Shown here: positions 1 through 5,647 of the stretch, piece after piece
How positions within the stretch are numbered: position 1 is the stretch's first letter
How the letters are laid out: every line of letters starts with the position of its first letter
DNA from: an uncultured Bacilli bacterium
GTDB taxonomy: Bacteria; Bacillota_I; Bacilli_A; RF39; UBA660
Direction of reading: 5' to 3'
DNA length: 11,747 nucleotides
Assembly: GCA_947628635.1 (NCBI GenBank)
Contig: CANRAX010000030.1
Location: forward strand, 1-11,747
The notes under the pieces: model-generated
What the model was told of the DNA's origin: nothing
What the model saw: the letters and a program-made list of their open reading frames with translations, nothing else
Databases searched by the model: none
Position numbers and translations under genes: made by a program

Positions 1-636
1 GATGTGGCTGGTAACAATACTCCTTGTGCTGCCAAAAGTGTATTGATAGACACTGTAGCACCAACTTGTACAGTTAAAAAATCTAATAATAAATCATCAT
101 CAGGAATTACGATAAAAGTAACCTGTGGTGATGCCCTTTCTGGTGTTAGTAATTGTTGGACAAGTTCGTCAGCCAAAACGGTAACAAAAACAAAAATAAC
201 AAGTACTGTACAATATAATAAAAGTAGTGCAACAAATATGTATAAAACATATAGAGTAACAGATAAAGCAGGAAATATAAAAGCCTGTGCAAAAGTTACT
301 GTAACGAAGCAAAAAGATACTTGGGGTAGTTGTGTATCAACTAAAAATACTTGTAAAGGTGGCAATGTTTCTACTGGAAAATTTAAATGGTGTTATGGTA
401 GAAGTTGTTCATCATGTTCATATTCTGATAAAAATACAGCTTTAAATGATTGTGTAGCTGCTCATAGAACAACAGGTGGCAGTACAAAATGTTCAACAAG
501 CGGATGTACAAAATATGATTCTTGTGCAACAGGCAATCCTAAGGAGTGTGTTGCTGGGTGGAAGAATAAGTGGACTAATGATAAAAATTGTAAAGCAAAA
601 AATAAGTCAGTTAGATGTCGATATGTTTATTCATAG
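1..636 (+). CDS. Secreted cysteine-rich protein with Ig-like repeats (5' truncated)
   Basis: The reading frame is open from base 1 and ends at TAG 634-636, giving the last 211 residues of a longer protein. Residues 1-12 are the end of one Ig-like repeat (D-x-AGN followed by Cys). A complete repeat follows (about residues 18-100): it starts with TAPTC, has a middle DALSGVSNC segment and closes with DKAGN. The tail (about 105-211) is rich in Cys, Lys, Ser and Thr. There are 17 Cys in 211 residues, 12 of them in the tail. This composition is typical of disulfide-bonded extracellular proteins; the signal peptide would lie upstream of the window. No LPxTG sortase motif or C-terminal membrane segment is present, so surface attachment, if any, must come from elsewhere. 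A terminator follows directly. The exact function is unknown; adhesin-like or pilin-like surface roles are inference only. Confidence 0.75.
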   Translation, partial: DVAGNNTPCAAKSVLIDTVAPTCTVKKSNNKSSSGITIKVTCGDALSGVSNCWTSSSAKTVTKTKITSTVQYNKSSATNMYKTYRVTDKAGNIKACAKVTVTKQKDTWGSCVSTKNTCKGGNVSTGKFKWCYGRSCSSCSYSDKNTALNDCVAAHRTTGGSTKCSTSGCTKYDSCATGNPKECVAGWKNKWTNDKNCKAKNKSVRCRYVYS

Positions 637-642
637 TTTATT

Positions 643-680
643 AAAAGAAATTGATTTGTATTTCAATTTCTTTTTATTCT
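643..680 (+). terminator. Rho-independent terminator of the Ig-like gene
   Basis: A 12-bp perfect stem (643-654 pairs with 663-674: AAAAGAAATTGA with TCAATTTCTTTT) has an 8-nt loop, and its 3' arm runs into a T-rich tract. It starts 7 nt after the stop codon. The A-rich 5' arm means it may also stop transcription coming from the other side. Confidence 0.8.
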
Positions 681-706
681 AATATTTTTAAAACATTTAT
701 AATTGC

Positions 707-743
707 TTTTAGTATAAATAAAATAATTTTGGAAATACTAAAA
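707..743. repeat. Inverted repeat upstream of the CIRCE promoter
   Basis: TTTTAGTAT at 707-715 and ATACTAAAA at 735-743 form a 9-bp perfect dyad around a 19-nt AT-rich spacer. No T-run follows, so it is not a simple terminator. It lies about 30 bp upstream of the hsp20 -35 box. It could be a regulator site, or chance in AT-rich DNA. Confidence 0.35.
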
Positions 744-757
744 ATAAATAAATATTT

Positions 758-784
758 TTAGCACTTACACTTGACAAGTGCTAA
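758..784 (+). promoter_or_regulatory. CIRCE operator (HrcA binding site) of hsp20
   Basis: TTAGCACTT, nine bases, then AAGTGCTAA: a perfect dyad with the exact 9-9-9 architecture of CIRCE. It differs from the family consensus (TTAGCACTC-N9-GAGTGCTAA) only by a symmetric change at the inner base of each arm. The palindrome continues outward into T and A runs (about 755-787). The -35 box lies in its spacer and right arm, so a bound HrcA repressor should block RNA polymerase and release it on heat or misfolding stress. The HrcA role is established family knowledge; hrcA itself is not in the window. Confidence 0.88.
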
Positions 785-799
785 AAAATGTAGTATATT
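771..799 (+). promoter_or_regulatory. Sigma-A promoter of hsp20
   Basis: The -35 box is a perfect TTGACA at 771-776, followed by a 17-bp spacer and -10 TATATT at 794-799. The predicted start of transcription is near 806, giving a leader of about 25 nt that contains the Shine-Dalgarno AAAGGAAG at 813-820. The -35 box is embedded in the CIRCE operator. Confidence 0.85.
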
Positions 800-830
800 A
801 GATATGTAATCGAAAGGAAGATGATAATTT

Positions 831-1223
831 ATGAATTTAATCCCAAGAAATTTTTATCTAGATGATTTTTTTGATGATATGCCTATGAAAAATGCTAGCA
901 TGATGAAATGTGATATTTACGAGAAAGATGGTAATTACCACATTGAAATGGATATGCCTGGTTTTTCTAAGCAAGATATCAAAATAGAAACTAATGATGG
1001 ATATGTTACTATTAAAGCAACTAAAAAAGAAGTTTTAGATGAAGGTGCCAAAAATAAAAATTATCTTCGCCGTGAAAGAAGCTTTGGTGAATATGAAAGA
1101 AGTTTCTATCTAGGTGAATTCGATGTTGAAAGTGTTTCTGCTTCTTTTGAAAATGGTGTTTTAAAAGTAATTGTTCCTAAAAAAGAAGTAAAAGATAACA
1201 AAAAAATGATTGAAATTAAATAG
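831..1223 (+). CDS. hsp20: Small heat-shock protein, Hsp20 / alpha-crystallin family
   Basis: The 130-residue product is a cytoplasmic ATP-independent holdase that binds unfolding proteins during stress. The alpha-crystallin domain spans about residues 24-116: the early strand carries MPGF at 42-45, the basic RRER-SFG-EYERSF segment lies at 80-92, and the hallmark ASFENGVLKV lies at 103-113. The C-terminal IEI at 127-129 is the I-x-I motif that docks neighbouring subunits during oligomer assembly. The N-terminal arm is short (about 23 residues) and rich in Phe, Asp and Met, with the usual amphipathic PRNFYLDDFF start. Length is normal for a bacterial sHsp. ATG 831 has AAAGGAAG ten bases upstream. 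The gene is monocistronic, with its own CIRCE-controlled promoter and its own terminator, so HrcA control is the expected regulation. Confidence 0.95.
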   Translation: MNLIPRNFYLDDFFDDMPMKNASMMKCDIYEKDGNYHIEMDMPGFSKQDIKIETNDGYVTIKATKKEVLDEGAKNKNYLRRERSFGEYERSFYLGEFDVESVSASFENGVLKVIVPKKEVKDNKKMIEIK

Positions 1224-1246
1224 GCTTTTTAAAGTCTGTTTTTTTT
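1222..1246 (+). terminator. Terminator of hsp20
   Basis: The hairpin AGGCTT-TTTA-AAGTCT (one G-U pair) begins inside the hsp20 stop codon and is followed by G and eight T residues. The stem is only 6 bp but the U-tract is long. The T-run flows directly into the -10 region of the next gene. Confidence 0.7.
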
Positions 1247-1254
1247 GCTATAAT
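1246..1254 (+). promoter_or_regulatory. Extended -10 promoter of the acyltransferase gene
   Basis: TGCTATAAT is a perfect -10 hexamer (1249-1254) with the TGn extension. No good -35 box lies 16-18 bp upstream, because that space is the hsp20 terminator; extended -10 promoters do not need one. The predicted transcription start is near 1261, only about 12 nt before the start codon. Confidence 0.65.
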
Positions 1255-1272
1255 AAGTATTGGGTGGTTGAA

Positions 1273-2172
1273 ATGGCTGAATTTAAAAGAAAAAATATAG
1301 TGCAATTGTTAAAAATGGATCAAGCAAAAGTTGAAGAATACTATCGAGAATTACGCAAGTATAATTTTCAAAAAGATAAAGATATAAGTAAAATGATTAG
1401 ACTTCGGAAATTAATTCATCATTTAACAGTTAAAATTCTTATGCTTAATAGAATGCTTATGGGACAAACACTTACAATTATTGGTGATAAAAGAATTGAT
1501 AATGGTAAACCTAGAATTTATGCTGTTACTCATATAGGAAGATATGATATTGAAATTTCCGTTGAAGCTTTAAAAGATAATGCATATTTTCTTTGGGGTG
1601 ATCCCAAAGAATTGTATTTAAGACCAGAAAGAATTATTTTAGAAATGATTGGAATGAATTTTGTTGATACTCATTATAAGGAAGATCGTCATATTGCGTT
1701 GGAAAATATGGTAAAAATAGCTAAGAGTGGTGGTAATAATCACGTCTATCCAGAAGCTGCTTGGAATATTACCCCAAATTTAGTAGTAATGCCTCTTTTT
1801 ACAGGTTGTATAGAAGCTGGTATTAGGGGAGGTGCTGATGTTATTCCTGTCGCAATAGAACAGTATGATAAAGATTATTACGTTAATATTGGTGAAAATA
1901 TTGATTGTTCAAAAATGAAAATGGAAGATAAACGTATAGAAACTGATAAATTACGTGATGCAATGTGTACTCTTAAATGGGAAATTTGGGAACAAAAAGG
2001 TATAAGTAAACGAAAAGATTTGCCAGATAATTATGAAGAAACATTTATAAATAACATTATGAAAGATACAGATAATGGTTATACAGTTGAAGATATTGAA
2101 AAAGAAAGATTTCATGATAAAAATATTACAACTTATGAAGAAGCTTTTGCTTTTCAAAAAAAATTAAAATAA
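1273..2172 (+). CDS. Divergent 1-acyl-glycerol-3-phosphate acyltransferase-like protein (PlsC family)
   Basis: The 299-residue product has the order of PlsC/LPLAT acyltransferase motifs. HIGRYD at residues 87-92 is the catalytic His-x4-Asp. YPEAAWN at 159-165 takes the place of the usual PEG(T/S)R glycerol-phosphate-binding motif. The following DVIPVAIEQY is the typical fourth block. Such enzymes transfer an acyl chain to lysophosphatidate or related acceptors at the inner membrane face. No clear membrane-spanning segment is visible, and the Gly-to-Ala change in PEG plus the replaced Arg make this a divergent subfamily whose acceptor is uncertain. ATG 1273 is chosen because GGGTGG sits just upstream; the in-frame GTG at 1264 is an alternative. 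A longer frame from 1210 would overlap hsp20 and its terminator and is unlikely. The gene stands alone between its own promoter and terminator. Confidence 0.8.
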   Translation: MAEFKRKNIVQLLKMDQAKVEEYYRELRKYNFQKDKDISKMIRLRKLIHHLTVKILMLNRMLMGQTLTIIGDKRIDNGKPRIYAVTHIGRYDIEISVEALKDNAYFLWGDPKELYLRPERIILEMIGMNFVDTHYKEDRHIALENMVKIAKSGGNNHVYPEAAWNITPNLVVMPLFTGCIEAGIRGGADVIPVAIEQYDKDYYVNIGENIDCSKMKMEDKRIETDKLRDAMCTLKWEIWEQKGISKRKDLPDNYEETFINNIMKDTDNGYTVEDIEKERFHDKNITTYEEAFAFQKKLK

Positions 2173-2202
2173 TGAGTTAAATTTAGTAGCAAAAATTAAA
2201 TG

Positions 2203-2226
2203 AGAACTAATTTTAGTTTTTTTTTT
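2203..2226 (+). terminator. Probable weak terminator after the acyltransferase gene
   Basis: The short hairpin AACTA-ATTT-TAGTT, extendable by one G-U and one A-U pair, is followed by a run of ten T (2217-2226). A competing longer stem pairs 2178-2187 with 2206-2215 with one mismatch. The stem has almost no G-C pairs, so efficiency is uncertain; the U-tract is the stronger evidence. Confidence 0.5.
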
Positions 2227-2274
2227 ACGCTTTAATTAGCACAAATTTTTTTCTTTTATATATTTTTATTAAAC

Positions 2275-2303
2275 TTGTAAAAAATAATTATTAAAGGTAT
2301 AAT
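2275..2303 (+). promoter_or_regulatory. Sigma-A promoter of the U32 operon
   Basis: TTGTAA at 2275-2280, a 17-bp spacer and perfect TATAAT at 2298-2303. Transcription should start near 2310, giving a leader of about 19 nt that contains GGTGAT three bases before ATG 2329. Confidence 0.75.
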
Positions 2304-2328
2304 TTAAATAGAGAATTTTGGTGATGAT

Positions 2329-4518
2329 ATGAAGCATGAATTACTTTGCCCAGCAGGAGATATGGAAAGCTTAAAGCAAGCTGTAATGAATGGAGCTGAT
2401 GCTGTTTATTTAGCTTGCAAAAATTTTGGAGCCAGAAAATTTGCTGAAAATTTTACTAATGAAGAGATAATTGAAGCTATTAAATTTTGTCATTTATATG
2501 GCGTTAAAATATATGTTACTATGAATACTTTAGTTAAGGATGAAGAAGTTTCTATGTTTTTAGGTCAAGTAGAATTTTTATACCGAAATGGCATTGATGC
2601 TTTATTAGTTCAAGATTTTGGAATGATTTGTTTATTAAGACAAAGATATCCTCAATTAAATATTCATGCGTCAACACAAGCTAATACTTCAGCCAAAGAA
2701 ACAGCTGAATTATTTTACAAATTAGGTTGTCAAAGAGTCGTTTTTTCAAGAGAATTATCATTAAAAGAGATAAAAGAAATAAAAGTACCTATCGAAAAGG
2801 AAGTTTTTATTCATGGTGCTTTATGTGTATCTTATTCTGGTTGTTGTTTAATGAGTAGTATGTTAGGAGATAGAAGTGGTAATAGGGGAGAATGTACTGG
2901 TTCTTGTAGATTAAAATATAGTTTGAAACATGGTGATAGGGTAATTGTTCAGGATAAGTATCTTTTAAGTACCAAAGAATTGAATACGGCTCCTAGGTTT
3001 AAGGAACTTTTGGATAGTGATATATTAAGTTTTAAAATAGAAGGGCGAATGAAAAGTCCAGAGTATGTTGGTTTTGTTACAAGATATTATCGTAATTTAA
3101 TAGATAATTATGGAAATGTTTTAAATTTACAAGAAGAAACTAATAAATTAAAGACTCTTTATAATAGAGAATTTACCGTGGGGCGACTTTTTGATGCAAC
3201 TGATGAAGATATTATGAATATAGATACCCCTAATCATATTGGTTTGGAAATTGGTAGAACATTAGAAGTTACTAAAGATAAAATAAAAATTAAATTAGAT
3301 AGAGTTTTAAATCAACAAGATGGTATTAGATTTTTACAAAGCGGTAAAGGATTGATTGTAAATTATCTTTACGATGAAGAAGGTAAACTCACTAACAGTT
3401 CAGAAGATATTTGTTATATTGATAATAAAATTGGTTTGGAAGCAAATGATAAAGTTTATAAAACGCTTGATTATAAATTAATGCAAGAATTAAAAAAATT
3501 ACCAGTTAGAAAAGTTCCTATTACTATGCGTGCTGTTGTTAAGGCAGGAGAATTTTTTAGCTTAGAAATAAATGATGGTGAAAATACTGTCAAGGCTACT
3601 AGTGGAATAGTCGATGTTGCTATGAACGCTCCACTAGATGAAGAAAGAATTCGCGAGCAATTAGAAAAATTGGGTGATACACCTTTTATAAGTACAGCAA
3701 CGGTTATAGAAATGGGTGATAGTGTTTTCTTTAATATTGGTCAAATAAATGAGGTAAGAAGAACGGCAATAAATCAATTGATTGAAGTCAGAAAAAATAA
3801 GAAAAAAGATGTTGTAATTGAGAATGTAAAACTTGATGTTATTACAAAATCTTTAGAAAAAGGTCTTACTTGTAGTTGTAACAATGCTAATCAAATTGAT
3901 TATTGTAATAGACTAGGTTATAAAAGAATTTATTTAAAGGATGAAAAGCTATATAATGACTATAAAAGTTTTACAAATGTTTATTATAAAGTTCCGCGCA
4001 ATAGATTTGTTATTAATGAGCATTTAAAAAGACGAAATCTTATTTCAGAATATTTTGATTTTACCGAAAATGATTTTTTAGTAAGCGATTATGGATTAAA
4101 CGTTACTAATATTTATACTGCTTATTACTTATATAAAATGGGACTAGAAGCTGTTTGCTTGTCAGTAGAATTAAAAGAAGACGAGATTATTAATTTTATA
4201 AATACTTATATAAAATATTTTGGTAAATATCCAAGTATTGAAGTTGTTGGTCATAGTAGATATGAGAATATGCTTATAAAGGGAAATATTTTAAACATAA
4301 AAGAAAATGATTATAAATATATTTTAGTAAATAGTAAAGGATTAGAATTTCCTGTTTACTATGATGGTGTAAATACGCATATTTTAAATTATGAAGTAAA
4401 AGAGCTTAAAAATATTAATACTTTTATGAAATACGCTAATGTACGGATTGATTTTGAAAATGAAGATGAAAAGTCAATAGAAAAAATAACCAATAAATTT
4501 AATGGTAAAAAGTATTAG
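2329..4518 (+). CDS. Peptidase U32 family protein, probable RNA C/U-hydroxylation enzyme (RlhA/TrhP-like)
   Basis: The 729-residue protein opens with the family start LLCPAGDMESLKQAVMNG (residues 5-22) and continues as the U32 TIM-barrel-like domain to about residue 300. The U32 signature is complete at 158-176: E-x-F-x2-G-A-L-C-x4-G-x-C-x-M-S. It is followed by DRSGNRGECTGSCR (181-194). Cys166, Cys173, Cys189 and Cys193 are the expected iron-sulfur ligands. Although named peptidases, characterised relatives hydroxylate RNA: RlhA makes 5-hydroxycytidine in 23S rRNA and TrhP makes 5-hydroxyuridine at tRNA position 34. The length and continuous C-terminal half resemble the RlhA/DUF3656 type. 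The substrate cannot be fixed from sequence alone. The last 200 residues are more divergent and Tyr/Asn rich. It is the first gene of a probable operon with the thioredoxin-like gene and trmL, so two RNA-modification enzymes share the unit. GGTGAT precedes the ATG. Confidence 0.88.
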   Translation: MKHELLCPAGDMESLKQAVMNGADAVYLACKNFGARKFAENFTNEEIIEAIKFCHLYGVKIYVTMNTLVKDEEVSMFLGQVEFLYRNGIDALLVQDFGMICLLRQRYPQLNIHASTQANTSAKETAELFYKLGCQRVVFSRELSLKEIKEIKVPIEKEVFIHGALCVSYSGCCLMSSMLGDRSGNRGECTGSCRLKYSLKHGDRVIVQDKYLLSTKELNTAPRFKELLDSDILSFKIEGRMKSPEYVGFVTRYYRNLIDNYGNVLNLQEETNKLKTLYNREFTVGRLFDATDEDIMNIDTPNHIGLEIGRTLEVTKDKIKIKLDRVLNQQDGIRFLQSGKGLIVNYLYDEEGKLTNSSEDICYIDNKIGLEANDKVYKTLDYKLMQELKKLPVRKVPITMRAVVKAGEFFSLEINDGENTVKATSGIVDVAMNAPLDEERIREQLEKLGDTPFISTATVIEMGDSVFFNIGQINEVRRTAINQLIEVRKNKKKDVVIENVKLDVITKSLEKGLTCSCNNANQIDYCNRLGYKRIYLKDEKLYNDYKSFTNVYYKVPRNRFVINEHLKRRNLISEYFDFTENDFLVSDYGLNVTNIYTAYYLYKMGLEAVCLSVELKEDEIINFINTYIKYFGKYPSIEVVGHSRYENMLIKGNILNIKENDYKYILVNSKGLEFPVYYDGVNTHILNYEVKELKNINTFMKYANVRIDFENEDEKSIEKITNKFNGKKY

Positions 4519-4523
4519 AAGTG

Positions 4524-4532
4524 TGATAAAAT
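4524..4532 (+). promoter_or_regulatory. Possible internal extended -10 promoter
   Basis: TGATAAAAT has the TGn extension and a 5/6 match to TATAAT, six bases after the U32 stop codon. No good -35 box is seen. It could add transcription of the two downstream genes; the sequence is AT-rich, so chance occurrence is possible. Confidence 0.3.
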
Positions 4533-4554
4533 ATTATTATGAGGAAGTGGTTTT

Positions 4555-5079
4555 GTGGCTGACAAAAAGCAAAAAAAACAAATGAAAAATTATTTTATAT
4601 TACTCTTAATATTTGTCCTTGGTATCGGAATAACACTTTATTTAACTAGACTTTATCATGTTTATGATGAGTACCAAAAACAAACGCCTATTATTAGAGG
4701 AGTTGTTTCTGAGATAACTAATGAAGAGTTAGAACACTATTTATTGGAAAATCCATCTACGGTTATTTATATGTGTACATCAAGTGATATGTTATGTCGC
4801 AATTTTGAAAAAGACTTTAAAAAATTAATTGAAAAAAATAGTTTACAAGATGACATTGTTTATTTAAATTTAAGTGACATAGATCAAGAAGAATTTGCTG
4901 ATAATTTTAATAATAAATATCCTTATAAAACTAAATTAACGACAAAGTATCCGGCTTTAGTTTTATTTGAAGAAGGCGAAGTTAGAAATATATTACAAGG
5001 AAGCAGTAAAGAAAAGCTTAATGTAAAGAAAGCTGAACAATTTATTGATTTAAACAATATTGGGGAAAATTATGAATAA
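4555..5079 (+). CDS. Membrane-anchored thioredoxin-fold protein of unknown substrate
   Basis: The 174-residue product begins with a Lys-rich cytoplasmic stretch (residues 1-11), one transmembrane segment at about 12-31, then a domain predicted outside the membrane. The domain has a thioredoxin-like outline: STVIYMCTSSDMLCRNFEKDF (split here at residues 69-74 and 75-89) for the first strand, Cys region and helix; DIVYLNLSDID at 100-110; and YPALVLFEEGEV at 132-143, where Pro133 sits as the family cis-proline would. The classical CxxC is missing. The two cysteines, C74 and C81, are six residues apart, so redox activity by the usual mechanism is doubtful. Start GTG 4555 is supported by GAGGAAGTGG at 4541-4550. 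It lies 36 nt after the U32 gene and overlaps trmL by 8 nt, so translational coupling is likely. I do not recognise a named family. Confidence 0.7.
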   Translation: MADKKQKKQMKNYFILLLIFVLGIGITLYLTRLYHVYDEYQKQTPIIRGVVSEITNEELEHYLLENPSTVIYMCTSSDMLCRNFEKDFKKLIEKNSLQDDIVYLNLSDIDQEEFADNFNNKYPYKTKLTTKYPALVLFEEGEVRNILQGSSKEKLNVKKAEQFIDLNNIGENYE

Positions 5080-5593
5080 TATTGTTCTTTTTGAACCGGA
5101 AATTCCACAAAATACAGGAAATATTATGCGTACCTGTGTTGCGACTAATACAAAATTACATTTGATTAAACCTTTAGGATTCAAATTAGATGATGCTCAT
5201 TTAAAAAGAAGTGGAGTTAATTATATTGATAAATTAGATTATGAAGTTTATGAAAATTGGGAAGAATTTATAAATAAAAATTCAGGAAGATATTATTATT
5301 TTACAAGATATGGTCATAAGCCACATACTAGTTTTGATTATAGTAATACTAAAGAAAATTTGTATTTTATTTTCGGTAAAGAATCAACAGGTATTCCTAA
5401 AGAAATATTAAAAAAAGATTTAGAACATTGTATGCGTATTCCAATGAGCGCAAATGTTAGAGCCTTAAATGTTTCTAATGCAGTGGCGATAGTTATTTAT
5501 GAAGCTTTAAGACAACAAGATTATAATGATTTATTAAAGGATGAACCAGATGATGAAGCTCATAAAGGAAAAGATTTCTTAGAAAAAGATTAA
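5072..5593 (+). CDS. trmL: tRNA (cytidine/uridine-34-2'-O)-methyltransferase TrmL (SPOUT family)
   Basis: The 173-residue protein is a SpoU-TrmD (SPOUT) methyltransferase that methylates the 2'-OH of the wobble nucleotide in tRNA-Leu isoacceptors, using S-adenosylmethionine bound in a trefoil knot. The three diagnostic blocks are present: EPEIPQNTGNIMRTC at residues 8-22, FGKESTGIP at 101-109, and IPMSANVRALNVSNAVA at 123-139, which forms the knot. It ends with an acidic tail of about 25 residues. ATG 5072 is chosen over TTG 5060 because GGGGAAA lies just before it and homologues start at this point. The start lies within the end of the thioredoxin-like gene (8-nt overlap), a sign of coupled translation. 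It shares the unit with the U32 RNA-modifying enzyme. Confidence 0.93.
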   Translation: MNNIVLFEPEIPQNTGNIMRTCVATNTKLHLIKPLGFKLDDAHLKRSGVNYIDKLDYEVYENWEEFINKNSGRYYYFTRYGHKPHTSFDYSNTKENLYFIFGKESTGIPKEILKKDLEHCMRIPMSANVRALNVSNAVAIVIYEALRQQDYNDLLKDEPDDEAHKGKDFLEKD

Positions 5594-5609
5594 TTAAAGT
5601 ATAAAAATT

Positions 5610-5645
5610 AAGCTTTTCTACCATAAATAAGGTAGGAGGCTTTTT
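5610..5645 (+). promoter_or_regulatory. Hairpin covering the sigG Shine-Dalgarno (terminator/attenuator-like)
   Basis: Bases 5610-5622 pair with 5631-5642: 12 pairs (three G-U) with one bulged T and an 8-nt loop, followed by TTTTT. The whole Shine-Dalgarno AGGAGG (5634-5639) is in the 3' arm and ATG 5648 is eight bases after it. The element has the form of an intrinsic terminator for the trmL unit, and in any transcript that reads through it would hide the sigG ribosome-binding site. From memory, the B. subtilis sigG leader also contains a hairpin that dampens translation. Confidence 0.65.
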
Positions 5646-5647
5646 AT

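Noticed and set aside
476..682. Open frame of 68 codons on the plus strand
   Set aside because: It lies in another frame of the Cys-rich gene, has no Shine-Dalgarno, and runs through the terminator; the Ig-like frame has the better composition.
1210..1272. N-terminal extension of the acyltransferase gene to ATG 1210
   Set aside because: It would overlap the hsp20 end, its terminator and the TATAAT, and encodes a Cys/Phe-rich segment unlike the family.
1951..2157. Open frame of 68 codons on the minus strand
   Set aside because: It is an antisense shadow of the acyltransferase gene, giving a Phe/Ile/Cys-rich low-complexity product without start signals.
2329..4518. U32 gene as a fusion of B. 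subtilis-like yrrN and yrrO
   Set aside because: The total length is similar, but only one U32 signature and one Cys cluster are present, and the opening block resembles the long RlhA/DUF3656 type.
5610..5645. Riboswitch or T-box before sigG
   Set aside because: The element is a single hairpin without an aptamer-sized leader or T-box motifs.
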